Source: Bacteroidota bacterium (GTDB taxonomy: Bacteria; Bacteroidota; Bacteroidia; Flavobacteriales; Flavobacteriaceae). Taken from it: DNA of 52,504 bases. A model generated the notes under the pieces. The model was not told the origin of the DNA and did no database searches. It was given only the letters and a program-made list of their open reading frames with translations. The stretch lies in the NCBI GenBank assembly GCA_023390775.1, contig JAEWCF010000020.1, positions 1-52,504 of the forward strand, in the 5' to 3' direction. The translations under genes and the position numbers were made by a program. Shown one piece after another: positions 24,568 through 33,925 of this stretch; position 1 is the first letter of the stretch; every line of letters starts with the position of its first letter.

Positions 24568-25881
24568 TTACTTTCCGATGACCGCGTTCATCGGGTTTGA
24601 TTTATCTTCGATTGAATAATCCGGAACAAGCCCGGCCTCCTGCGCACGCAGGGCGGCTTCCGCTTCCTCCTCACGGCGGATTTGCGCGTCGATCATGCGC
24701 TGCAAGGTCTCTTCGCGCGATTTCTTCTCGGCCATTTCCTCGGCGATTTCCTCGTCCTTCTTGGTCACGCCGATAATGATGCCCAGCGCGATGCACGTCA
24801 TCCACACCGAAGAACCACCGCTTGAGATCAGCGGAAGCGTCTGCCCGGTTACCGGCAACAACTCCACCGCGACGGCCATATTGATCAGCGCCTGGAAGAT
24901 TATCGGGAACCCGAGGCCTACGACCACCAGTTTTCCAAACAGCGAATTGGCTTTGTGCGCCGCCACGATGAACCGGAAGAACAGCAACAGGTACAGCAGC
25001 ATTACACCCAGGCCACCGATGAGGCCGTATTCCTCGACGATGATGGCGTAGATGAAATCGCTTGAAGACTGGGGCAAAAAATTCTTCTGGACGCTCTTTC
25101 CGGGACCGAGGCCGTATATGCCGCCGGAGGCGATGGCGATCTTGGCCTTCTCGATCTGGTAGTCATCCTCGCCGGGCTTATCGGTAGTAAAGTTGTCGAT
25201 CCTGGACATCCAGGTGTCCACGCGGTTCGGGAACGCATCGGGAAACGCCTTGACCACCACGATGAAAAAGATCAGTACCATAATTCCGGCCCCGACAACG
25301 ACGCCAATGTACTTGAGCGGATACCGGCCAATAAAGGCAAGCATCACGACCATTGAGAACATCAGCGCCGCTGTGGAGAAGTTGGCCGGAAGGATGAACA
25401 TAAGCGTTATGAAGACCGGCAGCCACAGTTCCAGCAGGGAAGATTGCAGCGTAACCGGCGTTTCTTTTTTCTTAGACAGGTATCGGGCGACGAAAACCAT
25501 CAGGACGATCGAGGCCAAGGTCGAGGTCTGGAATGTCATCCCGATGAAGGGCACTTCGATCCAACGGCTGGCATTCGCCCCGTCGATGATGGTCCCCTTG
25601 AACAATGTGTAGGCCAGCAGGACCCAAACGATCGGCAGCGCGATCATGGACAGCCCGCGGAAGTAATGGTACGGAATCTTGTGTACCCAATAAATCATGC
25701 AAAACCCGATCAAAATGTGCGCAAGGTGCTTGGCCAGGTATCCGATGGTGTTGCCCGTCCCCTGCCCCGCAAAGGCCAGGTTGCTGCTCGCGCTGAATAC
25801 CGGCATAAAGGAAAACAGCGCCAGCAGGGCCACGAAGGACCAGATCACTTTATCGCCGCGAAGCCGGGTTAATAGTTCCAT
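24568..25881 (-). CDS. ftsW: Septal peptidoglycan polymerase FtsW
   Basis: FtsW is the SEDS-family glycosyltransferase that polymerises lipid II at the septum together with FtsI. The 437-residue product has about ten membrane helices and SEDS landmarks such as GIYGLGPGKSVQKNFLPQS, DFIYAIIVEEYGLIGG and PLISSGGSSVWMTCIALGI. A charged cytoplasmic tail of about 65 residues follows (KSREETLQRMIDAQIRREEE). It is the first gene after the 242-base non-coding gap in the cluster. Confidence 0.95.
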   Translation of the reverse strand: MELLTRLRGDKVIWSFVALLALFSFMPVFSASSNLAFAGQGTGNTIGYLAKHLAHILIGFCMIYWVHKIPYHYFRGLSMIALPIVWVLLAYTLFKGTIIDGANASRWIEVPFIGMTFQTSTLASIVLMVFVARYLSKKKETPVTLQSSLLELWLPVFITLMFILPANFSTAALMFSMVVMLAFIGRYPLKYIGVVVGAGIMVLIFFIVVVKAFPDAFPNRVDTWMSRIDNFTTDKPGEDDYQIEKAKIAIASGGIYGLGPGKSVQKNFLPQSSSDFIYAIIVEEYGLIGGLGVMLLYLLLFFRFIVAAHKANSLFGKLVVVGLGFPIIFQALINMAVAVELLPVTGQTLPLISSGGSSVWMTCIALGIIIGVTKKDEEIAEEMAEKKSREETLQRMIDAQIRREEEAEAALRAQEAGLVPDYSIEDKSNPMNAVIGK

Positions 25882-26123
25882 GTTATTTAGCTATCAGCTG
25901 TCAGCTATCAGCTATCAGCTTGTATTGTTTAATCGATTACCTTAAAAGTTCAGTATTTGGAATTGGTATATTTGCACATTTGCACATTTCCTCATTTAAC
26001 TCCGCTATCGCTCCGTTCTGTTCGGCTGCGCCTCGGGTCCTCATTTTCAAATTTTCAAATTTTCAAATTTTCAAATTGGTACATTGGTACATTTCCAATT
26101 CAAAATTCAAAATTCATCATTCC
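25882..26123. repeat. Composite short-word repeat region inside the dcw cluster
   Basis: No gene is present. Successive patches are: AGCTATC-type words (25889-25921); AATTGGTATATTTGCACA plus a repeat of TTTGCACA (25961-25990); a GC-rich core CGCTATCGCTCC-N6-TTCGGC-N2-CGCC-N-CGGGT (26004-26038); four TTTTCAAA words (26045-26076); two ATTGGTAC words (26075-26094); and AATTCAAA-type words (26098-26116). The core matches the middle of the element at 40386-40421, and 25961-25978 is the exact reverse complement of 52141-52158. Confidence 0.75.
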
Positions 26124-27458
26124 TCATAAATTCTGCACCGCCATCTTAAACTGCCTCCCCCTGTCCTCATAATTCTCGAACAGGTCGAACGACGCGCACG
26201 CCGGGGAAAGCAGGACGGCATCGCCTCTTTCCGAGAGCCGCGATGACATCCGCACCGCATCCTCCATGCTCTGGACCTCCACCATCACGTCAACCACGGC
26301 GCCAAAAGCATCGATGATCTTTTTGTTGTCGACCCCCAGGCATACGATGGCCTTGACTTTCTCGCGCACGAGCGGCATCAGTTCGGTGTAGTCGTTGCCC
26401 TTGTCCACGCCGCCCACGATCCACACGACCGGGACGTTCATCGAATCCAGCGCAAAGAAGGTCGCGTTGACATTGGTCGCCTTGGAATCGTTGATGTACT
26501 GCACATTCTGGATTTTCAGCACCTTCTCGAGCCGGTGTTCCACGCCCTGGAAGTTGGAAAGGCTTTCGCGGATGGTGGCCTTGCGGATGCCCATCAGTTT
26601 TGCCACCGATGCCGCCGCCATGGCGTTTTTCATATTGTGCTTGCCTTCAAGCGCAATGTGCTCGGTTTCCATGATGAATTCTTCTTCGTTGATGTTGATT
26701 TCCATAGTGTTGTTTTTTAGGAACGCCCCCCGGCTGAATTCCTTGGTGAGAGAAAAGGGTATTAATTGGGCTTTGGTTTTGTTGGTTGACAGCCAGTTGC
26801 TGATTGCCTCGTCGTCGGCGTCGTAGATCAGGTAATCCGATTTCTTTTGGTTCATCGTGATCCTGAATTTCGCGTCGATGTACTTTTCATATTTATACTC
26901 GTACCGGTCCAAATGGTCCGGGCTGATGTTGGTGATGATCGCAATGTCCGGCCGATAGTCGACTATTCCGTCAAGCTGGAAACTGCTCAGCTCGAGCACG
27001 TACACGTCGAATTTGCCTTCGGCGACCTGCCAGGCTAAGCTCTTCCCGATGTTTCCGCCGAGCCCGACATTGAGTCCGGCCGTTTTAAGGATGTGGTAGG
27101 TCAGGCTCGTGGTCGTGGTCTTGCCGTTGCTTCCCGTGATCCCGATTGTTTTGGCCTTTGTGAATTGCGCCGCAAACTCGATCTCGGATATGACCGGTAT
27201 TTTTTTCGCCAGTATTTTTTGGACGATGTCTGACTTATCGGGTATGCCGGGGCTCTTCATGACCACGTCGGCCTTGAGGATCTTCTTTTCGTTGTGCGAT
27301 CCCTCTTCCCACTTGATGCCGTTGATCAGAAGGACTTCCTTGTACGAGTCCTTGATTTTCCCGGCATCCGAAAGGAAAACATCGTATCCTTCCTTTTTCC
27401 CCAGGATTGCGGTCCCTACGCCGCTCTCGCCTCCGCCTAAAATCACGAGCCTCTTCAT
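26124..27458 (-). CDS. murD: UDP-N-acetylmuramoyl-L-alanine--D-glutamate ligase
   Basis: MurD adds D-glutamate to UDP-MurNAc-L-Ala. The 444-residue product has an N-terminal Rossmann segment LVILGGGESGVGTAILGKK, the P-loop GITGSNGKTTTTSLTYHIL, the NISPDHLDRY motif and YINDSKATNVNAT. It starts one base after the mraY stop codon. Downstream the cluster is interrupted by the word-repeat gap before ftsW. Confidence 0.97.
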   Translation of the reverse strand: MKRLVILGGGESGVGTAILGKKEGYDVFLSDAGKIKDSYKEVLLINGIKWEEGSHNEKKILKADVVMKSPGIPDKSDIVQKILAKKIPVISEIEFAAQFTKAKTIGITGSNGKTTTTSLTYHILKTAGLNVGLGGNIGKSLAWQVAEGKFDVYVLELSSFQLDGIVDYRPDIAIITNISPDHLDRYEYKYEKYIDAKFRITMNQKKSDYLIYDADDEAISNWLSTNKTKAQLIPFSLTKEFSRGAFLKNNTMEININEEEFIMETEHIALEGKHNMKNAMAAASVAKLMGIRKATIRESLSNFQGVEHRLEKVLKIQNVQYINDSKATNVNATFFALDSMNVPVVWIVGGVDKGNDYTELMPLVREKVKAIVCLGVDNKKIIDAFGAVVDVMVEVQSMEDAVRMSSRLSERGDAVLLSPACASFDLFENYEDRGRQFKMAVQNL

Positions 27459-28688
27459 CTACCTGAGTTTAAGCGTTACGATGGACAAAATGGCCAGCAA
27501 AATCCCCACGATCCAAAAGCGCGTCACGATCTTGCTCTCGTGATAGCCCTTCTTTTGATAATGGTGGTGCAACGGCGACATCAAAAAGATTCTCCGGCCT
27601 TCGCCGAAACGTTTCTTGGTATACTTGAAGTAGCTAACCTGGAGCACGACGCTGAAATTCTCGACCAGGAATATCCCGCACAAAAGCGGAATGAGAAGTT
27701 CCTTGCGGACGGCAATTGCCAATACCGCGATGACCCCGCCGATGGTGAGGCTTCCCGTGTCGCCCATGAATACGGCCGCCGGATAGGAGTTGTACCACAA
27801 GAATCCGATGAGCGCCCCCACAAAAGCCGCGATGTACACGGTCATTTCGCCGGAATCGGGGATGTACATGATATTGAGGTAATTCGAGAAGATGATGTTA
27901 CCCGATACGAAGGTGAAAATCCCGAGCGCCAACACCGATATGGCCGATGTTCCCGCCGCGAGCCCGTCGATGCCATCGGTGAGGTTGGCGCCGTTTGAAA
28001 CCGCCGTGATGATGAAGATGACGATCGGGATGAAGATCAGCCACGCAAAGTCGCGGTAATCATCGCCCATCCATTTGAGCGCCTCGGCATAGTCCAGTTC
28101 GTTGTTCTTGAAAAACGGAATAGTGGTCGCCGTTGATTTTTCGTAGATCGGCGCTTCGCGGATGACGTTCTCGGTGGATTCCATCTGGATCACGGCGCGC
28201 TTGGAATCGTCACGCACGGTCACCCCGGGATGGAAGTACAGCACCCATCCGACGATAAAGCCGAGCCCCACCTGCCCGATGACCTTGAAAATACCCTTCA
28301 GGCCCTGCTTGTCCTTCTTGAATATCTTGATATAGTCGTCCACGAACCCGATGGTGCCCATCCAAAGCGTGGTCACGATGAGCAACACGATATAGATGTT
28401 GTTGAGCTTGGCCAGCAGCAGTACCGGAATCAGCGTCGCGACGATGATGATGAGCCCGCCCATGGTTGGCGTTCCGGCCTTTTGCGTTTGTCCTTCCAAT
28501 CCAAGTTCGCGAACGGTCTCCCCCACCTGCTGGTTGCGCAGGAAGTTGATGATGCGCTTTCCGTATATGGTGGAGATCATCAGCGAGAGCAAGACCGCCA
28601 GCCCGGAACGGAACGTGATGTACTGGAAAACCCCGGTTCCCGGAATGTTCAGCGACTTGTCAAAATATTCAAATAAGTAATATAACAT
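27459..28688 (-). CDS. mraY: Phospho-N-acetylmuramoyl-pentapeptide transferase
   Basis: MraY moves phospho-MurNAc-pentapeptide onto undecaprenyl phosphate to form lipid I. The 409-residue product has about ten membrane helices. Family motifs are visible: AGTPTMGGL, GFVDDYIKIFKKDKQGL with the DDY metal-binding aspartates, NLTDGIDGLAAG, FMGDTGSL and the basic PLHHHYQKKG loop. The segment between residues 150 and 200 (ESTENVIREAPIYEKST) is an insertion relative to E. coli, usual in Bacteroidota. Confidence 0.97.
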   Translation of the reverse strand: MLYYLFEYFDKSLNIPGTGVFQYITFRSGLAVLLSLMISTIYGKRIINFLRNQQVGETVRELGLEGQTQKAGTPTMGGLIIIVATLIPVLLLAKLNNIYIVLLIVTTLWMGTIGFVDDYIKIFKKDKQGLKGIFKVIGQVGLGFIVGWVLYFHPGVTVRDDSKRAVIQMESTENVIREAPIYEKSTATTIPFFKNNELDYAEALKWMGDDYRDFAWLIFIPIVIFIITAVSNGANLTDGIDGLAAGTSAISVLALGIFTFVSGNIIFSNYLNIMYIPDSGEMTVYIAAFVGALIGFLWYNSYPAAVFMGDTGSLTIGGVIAVLAIAVRKELLIPLLCGIFLVENFSVVLQVSYFKYTKKRFGEGRRIFLMSPLHHHYQKKGYHESKIVTRFWIVGILLAILSIVTLKLR

Positions 28689-28691
28689 ACC

Positions 28692-30155
28692 TTATTTATT
28701 GAGTTGGGCCAAAAGCTCCCGAACGGTTTCCATATCGTCAAAATCGTGGCGTACACCCTTGATTTCCTGGTAAGTCTCATGGCCTTTTCCGGCGATGAGG
28801 ATGATGTCGCCCGGTTTTGCCAACTGGCACGCGAGCTTGATGGCCTGGCGCCTGTCGGTGATGGCGATGGTCCTCTTGTGGTGCTGCGGCTCCACGCCCT
28901 TTTCCATGTCGGCGATGATGTCGTCGGGATCTTCGCTCCGCGGGTTGTCCGATGTCAAAATGAGTTTGTCGCTCAACGATGAGCCGATCTGCGCCATGAC
29001 CGGCCGTTTCGCCTTGTCGCGGTCACCTCCGCAGCCCACCACGGTGATGAGCTGTTCGTTGCGGGTACGGATGTCGTTGATGGTCTTCAGCACGTTGTCC
29101 AGTGCATCGGGTGTGTGTGCGTAATCGACGATGGCGGTCACGCGGCCTTCGGAAACAATGTACTGAAAGCGGCCGGAGACACTTTCCAGTTCCGACAAAA
29201 GCCTTAAAACCTCGATCGGCTCCAGCCCAAGCTCCACGGCCGTTCCATAAATCGCGAGCATGTTGTAGGCGTTGAAGGTTCCGATAAGCTTCACCCAAAC
29301 CTCGTTCTCGTTGATCTTGAGCAGCAATCCCCCCAACTGGCTCTCGAGTATCTGCGCCTTGTACTCGGCGTAGGTCTTGAGCGCGTAAGTGAGTTTGCGG
29401 GCCCTTGTATTTTGAAGCATGACCATGCCGTTCTTGTCGTCCACATTGGAAAGCGCGAACGCCGATGGCGGCAAATGGTCAAAGAAACTTTTTTTCACGT
29501 CCCGGTACTCCGCAAAAGTCTCGTGGTAATCGAGATGGTCGTGCGAAAGGTTGGTGAAGACCCCGCCCGCAAAATGCAGCCCTTCGATCCTTTTCTGGTG
29601 GATACCGTGCGACGACACTTCCATGAAACAGTATTCGACGCCGGCCTCGTTCATCATGGCCAGGTGGCGGTTGAGGCTCACCGGATCCGGTGTGGTGTGG
29701 GTCGCTTTGTGCTCTGTCCCGCCCACCATGATGCGAACCGTGGACAAAAGCCCCGTCTTGTACCCCGCCTTGGTAAACAGTTGGTACAGTAAAGATGCGA
29801 CGGTTGTCTTCCCATTTGTACCGGTAATGCCGATGAGTTTCAGGTTTTGCGACGGATTGCCGTAAAAGTTCGCGGCCATAAGGGCCAGTGCCGATGCCGT
29901 ATCCCGAACCTGAACATAGGTAACTCCCGAAGCGATGTCGTCGGGGAGCGTGTCGCAGACGATGGCCGAAGCACCCTTCGCGATCGCGGTCGTGATGTAT
30001 CCGTGGCCGTCAACCGAAGTCCCCCTAATGGCGACGAATGCAGACCCGGGTTCAACCGCGCGCGAATCGAAAACGATGCCGGAGACGGGCACATCCGTAT
30101 TCCCTTTGACGGCCTCGATCGAAACCTTGTACAATATGTCTTTAAGTGCGATCAC
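28692..30155 (-). CDS. murE: UDP-MurNAc-L-Ala-D-Glu--2,6-diaminopimelate ligase
   Basis: MurE adds the third amino acid of the stem peptide. The 487-residue product has the P-loop GITGTNGKTTVASLLYQLF and the substrate motif TSDNPRSEDP; DNPR indicates meso-diaminopimelate rather than lysine. The start is a GTG at 30155 (GTG ATC GCA), overlapping the ftsI stop as GTGA. That coupling and the fit of the N terminus (MIALKDILYKVSIEAVKGNT) support the choice. Confidence 0.96.
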   Translation of the reverse strand: MIALKDILYKVSIEAVKGNTDVPVSGIVFDSRAVEPGSAFVAIRGTSVDGHGYITTAIAKGASAIVCDTLPDDIASGVTYVQVRDTASALALMAANFYGNPSQNLKLIGITGTNGKTTVASLLYQLFTKAGYKTGLLSTVRIMVGGTEHKATHTTPDPVSLNRHLAMMNEAGVEYCFMEVSSHGIHQKRIEGLHFAGGVFTNLSHDHLDYHETFAEYRDVKKSFFDHLPPSAFALSNVDDKNGMVMLQNTRARKLTYALKTYAEYKAQILESQLGGLLLKINENEVWVKLIGTFNAYNMLAIYGTAVELGLEPIEVLRLLSELESVSGRFQYIVSEGRVTAIVDYAHTPDALDNVLKTINDIRTRNEQLITVVGCGGDRDKAKRPVMAQIGSSLSDKLILTSDNPRSEDPDDIIADMEKGVEPQHHKRTIAITDRRQAIKLACQLAKPGDIILIAGKGHETYQEIKGVRHDFDDMETVRELLAQLNK

Positions 30156-32152
30156 GATAATTCGATGATGATTAAGTTGCCCCTGCGAAGGACCTCGCCG
30201 GGCCTTAGCGATTGTTTGCGCACCTTGCCGATGCCTTTCGCGCGGACCTTCAGCCCGAGGTTTTCCAGCAGGGCGATTGCGTCCATTCCCGCCATCCCGA
30301 CGATGTTCGGAACCACGTTGTGTTTCTTTTCGGCTACCGAATAATACTGCGCGAAATTCTTTTCAAGGCCGGGATCGCGGCGGTTGAGATTTTTGATTTC
30401 GTTGGTCGAGGGCGCGTCGGTGAAAATCTTCTGGGCGATGCGCTTGAACACGGGCCCGGCCACATCGGCGCCGTAATAGTTGTTCTTCGAAGTATTGGGC
30501 TCGTGCACCACGACAATGCACGAATACTGCGGCTTGTCGGCGGGGAAATACCCCACGAACGACGAGATGTAATGCTTTTCGGTTCCGCCCTTGGCCGCGT
30601 AATTGGCCTGCGCGGTCCCGGTCTTCCCGGCCATCGGGAAATCCTTGGTGTAAAGCTTCATTCCCGTACCTTTTTTGACCACGTTGGCCAGCACCGCCCG
30701 AACTTTCGCAAGCGTTTCATCGGAACAGATTTTGGGCGTGATCACCTGTTTATCGAACTTTTTGATCGTGTGGTTCCACTCCCGGATCTCCGAAACGAAT
30801 TGCGGACGGACCAATTCGCCGTCGTTGGCCACGGCGTTGTAAAATGCCAGGGTTTGCAGAGGCGTGAGCGAAACACCGTAGCCAAAGGCCATCCAGGGAA
30901 GCGAGATCGCGCTCCAATGTTTATCACCAGGACGGGGAACATAGGGTTTGCCCTCCCCTTTGAACGGCAGCCCGAGTGGCTTGGTAAGGCCAAACCTGTC
31001 AAGGTGCGCGATAAAATCCTCCGGGTCGTTTTTATAATTTTCCTGCACGGCCTGCACGAGCACCGTATTTGACGACACCTCGAAGCCTCGGGCCAGGGAG
31101 ATCTTGCCGTAGCCGCCCTCGTGCGAATCGCGCACCTTCTTGCCGCTGTAGGTCACGATTCCGCCGCGGCTGTCAAAAATGGCCGATGTATCCACCTTCT
31201 TATCTTCCAACAGCGCGATCAAATCGGCGAGTTTGTAGGTCGAACCGGGTTCGTGCGATTCCGCCACGGCGTAATTGGTCGTTTCATAATACGATCCGTC
31301 ACCGGCGCGGCCGAGATTTGAAATCGCCCGTACCTTGCCCGTACTTGTTTCCATTACCACGACGCAACCGTGATCGGCTTCGTAAAGTTCCAATTGCTTC
31401 AAAAGCGCATGGTGCGCAATGTCCTGTACATACACATCGATCGTGGAAATGATGTCGTAGCCATCCTGCGGTTCGACCTCGTTCTGGTCGCGGATGGGCT
31501 TCCATTGGCCTTTAGCGATCTTCTGTTTGAGAATCTTGCCGTCTTTTCCGTTGAGATAATGGCGGTAGGCCCATTCGATGCCCTTGCCGTCGGGAAGCCC
31601 CTGCGGCGTAAGGCGTTCGTAGCCGATGGTGCGCTCGGCGATCTTGCCGATGGGGTGTTCACGAACCGTCCGCTGTTCGGTTATCATGCCGCCTTTGTAT
31701 GCGCCAAGCGAAAAAAGCGGGAAAGATTTCATCCGCATGTACTGCGTATACGAAAGATTCCGCGCCACGAGCATGAAACGGTTCTTGTTGGCGCGCGCCT
31801 TTTTGAGCGTCGATTCATAGTGCCCCGATGGTTTGCCCAGCATCCGCGAAAGCGAATCGGCGAGCGGGCCCACGTGCTTCGCAAAATCCTCCTGCTTGGG
31901 GGCCACGGCGTCAAAGCGGATGTTGTAGTTCGGGATCGAGGTCGCCAGAAGGCTTCCGTCTGCCGAATAAATATTCCCCTTGTTGGCCGGAATGACAAAG
32001 TTGCGAACCGAACGCTCCTTGGCGAGTTTGCGGTAATGATCGCCCTGCACCCACTGGATATTGGTGAGTTTGATGGTAATCGCAACCGCCCCGAGGAACA
32101 TCAGGAACGCGACCAGGTAAATCCTGTAGGTGATGTGCTTGTCTATTTCCAT
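30152..32152 (-). CDS. ftsI: Penicillin-binding protein FtsI/PBP3 (transpeptidase) with PASTA domain
   Basis: This is the septal peptidoglycan transpeptidase partner of FtsW. The 666-residue bitopic protein has a membrane helix (residues 11-29), a PBP dimerisation domain and the penicillin-binding fold with all three motifs: STYK at 304-307 (nucleophile S304), SSN at 360-362, and KTGT at 510-513. The last ~60 residues (HNVVPNIVGMAGMDAIALLE) form one PASTA domain, which E. coli FtsI lacks but Bacteroidota homologues have. It overlaps ftsL by ten bases and murE by four. Confidence 0.95.
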   Translation of the reverse strand: MEIDKHITYRIYLVAFLMFLGAVAITIKLTNIQWVQGDHYRKLAKERSVRNFVIPANKGNIYSADGSLLATSIPNYNIRFDAVAPKQEDFAKHVGPLADSLSRMLGKPSGHYESTLKKARANKNRFMLVARNLSYTQYMRMKSFPLFSLGAYKGGMITEQRTVREHPIGKIAERTIGYERLTPQGLPDGKGIEWAYRHYLNGKDGKILKQKIAKGQWKPIRDQNEVEPQDGYDIISTIDVYVQDIAHHALLKQLELYEADHGCVVVMETSTGKVRAISNLGRAGDGSYYETTNYAVAESHEPGSTYKLADLIALLEDKKVDTSAIFDSRGGIVTYSGKKVRDSHEGGYGKISLARGFEVSSNTVLVQAVQENYKNDPEDFIAHLDRFGLTKPLGLPFKGEGKPYVPRPGDKHWSAISLPWMAFGYGVSLTPLQTLAFYNAVANDGELVRPQFVSEIREWNHTIKKFDKQVITPKICSDETLAKVRAVLANVVKKGTGMKLYTKDFPMAGKTGTAQANYAAKGGTEKHYISSFVGYFPADKPQYSCIVVVHEPNTSKNNYYGADVAGPVFKRIAQKIFTDAPSTNEIKNLNRRDPGLEKNFAQYYSVAEKKHNVVPNIVGMAGMDAIALLENLGLKVRAKGIGKVRKQSLRPGEVLRRGNLIIIELS

Positions 32153-32490
32153 AACCTTTCAAAAAACCCGGGTTGGCGGTTTGACCTAACCATTATTTTC
32201 TTTGGCGGTACCGACGAAGGGTAGATCTGTTTCTCCTCCATCTTTGCCGAAACCGTGGATTCCATCTTGAGTTTCATGAGTTCCGACCGGCGGTCCACGA
32301 ATTCCGACCGAAGCTCCTTGACCTCGTTTTGAAGCGCCAGTATCCTGAAGGTCTTGCGCTCATAAGAATTTGTGTTCGCGATCATGATGATGGCCAGAAA
32401 GATCAAAAACACGATGAAACGCCAATTCTTCATCGCGTCCTCGTTGATCAGGAACCTGGCCTTCAATATGGCGTATACGCTCTGCTTCAT
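32143..32490 (-). CDS. ftsL: FtsL-like cell division protein
   Basis: A 115-residue small bitopic protein with one membrane helix (about residues 22-41) followed by a coiled-coil-like heptad segment (YERKTFRILALQNEVKELRS, then a VDRRSELMKLKMES stretch). FtsL is poorly conserved in sequence, and the assignment rests on size, topology and position between rsmH and ftsI. It overlaps rsmH (ATGA) and ftsI. FtsL would recruit and activate the FtsW-FtsI pair at the septum. Confidence 0.85.
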   Translation of the reverse strand: MKQSVYAILKARFLINEDAMKNWRFIVFLIFLAIIMIANTNSYERKTFRILALQNEVKELRSEFVDRRSELMKLKMESTVSAKMEEKQIYPSSVPPKKIMVRSNRQPGFFERLWK

Positions 32491-33383
32491 AGTTTTTCGG
32501 CAATGCGCAGTTTGGCGCTTCGGGCCCTGCTGTTGGTATTGATCTCCTCGTCCGATGGGACCGACATTTTTCCCACCAGCCTGAACGGCACCGAAAAGTT
32601 TCCGAACACGTCGCGCTCCGGCTCGCCCTCGAACATACCGTTTTTCATGAAGCGCTTCACGAGCCTGTCTTCAAGCGAATGGTAACTCAGGACCGATAAC
32701 CGTCCGCCGGGCTTTAGTATTTCTAACGACTGCTCAAGGAATTCCATGAGCGCCTCCATTTCCTGGTTGACCTCGATGCGGATCGCCTGGTAGATCATCG
32801 CCATGAATTTGTTGCCCTTGTGCGGTGGGAAAAGCCGCGATACAACGCTTTTCAGCTGTTCGGTGTTGCGAATGGGGATTTGCGTGCGCGCCTCGACGAT
32901 GACACGTGCGATCACGGGTGCGTTGCGCAGTTCGCCGTAATCGTTGAAGATCCTGCGAAGATTGGCCTCGTCGTACTCATTGACCACGCGATAGGCATCG
33001 AGCTTGTTCTTCTTGCTCATCCGCATGTCCAGTGCGCCGTCAAATCGGGTGGAAAAGCCGCGCTCGGCCACGTCGAACTGGTGCGAGGAAACGCCAAGGT
33101 CGGCGAGGATGCCGTCCACCTGGCGCACGTTGTGGAACCTGAGAAAGCGCTTGAGGAACCGGAAATTTTCGGAAATCAGTGTGAATCTTGAATCGTCGAG
33201 GGCATTGGCCTGCGCGTCCTCGTCCTGGTCAAAGGCAAACAGCCTTCCGTCAGGACCAAGCCTGCGCAATATTTCACGCGAGTGCCCGCCGCCGCCAAAG
33301 GTGACGTCCACATAAGTTCCCGCCGGGTCGATATTGAGCCCGTCCACGGTTTCGCGAAGCATTACGGGGTTATGATATTCCAT
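32487..33383 (-). CDS. rsmH: 16S rRNA (cytosine(1402)-N(4))-methyltransferase RsmH (MraW)
   Basis: RsmH methylates C1402 of 16S rRNA with SAM. Starting at the ATG at 33383 gives 298 residues beginning MEYHNPVMLRETVDGL, the usual N terminus; an ATG four codons earlier (33395) is possible. Visible motifs are YVDVTFGGGGHSREIL (SAM loop), GILADLGVSSHQFDVAERGF and SVLSYHSLEDRLVKRFM. It overlaps mraZ by 14 bases and ftsL by four. Confidence 0.96.
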   Translation of the reverse strand: MEYHNPVMLRETVDGLNIDPAGTYVDVTFGGGGHSREILRRLGPDGRLFAFDQDEDAQANALDDSRFTLISENFRFLKRFLRFHNVRQVDGILADLGVSSHQFDVAERGFSTRFDGALDMRMSKKNKLDAYRVVNEYDEANLRRIFNDYGELRNAPVIARVIVEARTQIPIRNTEQLKSVVSRLFPPHKGNKFMAMIYQAIRIEVNQEMEALMEFLEQSLEILKPGGRLSVLSYHSLEDRLVKRFMKNGMFEGEPERDVFGNFSVPFRLVGKMSVPSDEEINTNSRARSAKLRIAEKL

Positions 33384-33843
33384 TGTCGCCGTCATTTACC
33401 TGTCCCATCACATCCTCAGCCAAGTCGGCAAAATCGACGACCGAATCATCGATCGCTTTTTCATAAAGGTCTTTGTCCCATATCTCGATGATGTTCACGG
33501 CCGATGACAGCACGACATCCTTTGAAATCGAGGCAAAGCTTATAAGGTCTTTCGGGATCAACAACCGCCCTAGCGCGTCGATCTCCACGACTTTCACCCC
33601 CGCGGTAAAGCGCCGGATGAAGTCATTGTTCTTTTTCACGAAACGGTTGAGCCCGTTGATCTTTTGCATCATCAGGTTCCACTCGCTCATCGGATAAAGT
33701 TCAAGGCATTGCTGGAAAACCGAACGCTTCAGGACAAAACCATCGGCCAAAGAGGCAGACACCTGCTTCTTGAGCGGCGCAGGGATCATCAGGCGCCCCT
33801 TGGCGTCGACCTTGCACTCGTATGTCCCGATTATTGATTCCAA
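33370..33843 (-). CDS. mraZ: Transcriptional regulator MraZ
   Basis: MraZ is a double-AbrB-fold DNA-binding protein that controls the dcw operon it heads. The product has 157 residues from a TTG start at 33843 (TTG GAA TCA, preceded by AAGGAAA). That start places the conserved IIGTYECKVDAKGRLMIPAP at the N terminus as in the family, whereas a longer frame from 33894 would run through the promoter and operator. The second repeat of the fold is ALGRLLIPKDLISFA. Tandem TACCAC boxes upstream are its likely binding sites. Confidence 0.93.
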   Translation of the reverse strand: MESIIGTYECKVDAKGRLMIPAPLKKQVSASLADGFVLKRSVFQQCLELYPMSEWNLMMQKINGLNRFVKKNNDFIRRFTAGVKVVEIDALGRLLIPKDLISFASISKDVVLSSAVNIIEIWDKDLYEKAIDDSVVDFADLAEDVMGQVNDGDNGIS

Positions 33844-33860
33844 TTTCCTTGAGTTAGTGG

Positions 33861-33868
33861 CAAAAATA
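33861..33868 (-). promoter_or_regulatory. Promoter -7 box of the dcw cluster
   Basis: Minus-strand TATTTTTG fits TAnnTTTG exactly, 18 bases before the TTG start of mraZ. The operator-like boxes begin ten bases upstream of it. Confidence 0.65.
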
Positions 33869-33878
33869 TAAAACAAAT

Positions 33879-33925
33879 TACCACATTTTACCACAATCTA
33901 CCACTTTGTTGATAAGTTTTACCAC
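33879..33925 (-). promoter_or_regulatory. Putative MraZ operator: TACCAC boxes at helical spacing
   Basis: TACCAC (GTGGTA on the transcribed strand) occurs at 33879, 33889, 33899 and 33920, i.e. spacings of 10, 10 and 21 bases, all on one face of the helix. In other bacteria MraZ binds several short G-rich direct repeats of about ten-base period before mraZ. The boxes cover the region where the -33 element of the mraZ promoter should lie, which fits repression. Confidence 0.7.

Noticed and set aside
26041..26094. Possible CRISPR array in the TTTTCAAA / ATTGGTAC repeats
   Set aside because: Units are 8-10 bases with no unique spacers and no cas genes nearby.
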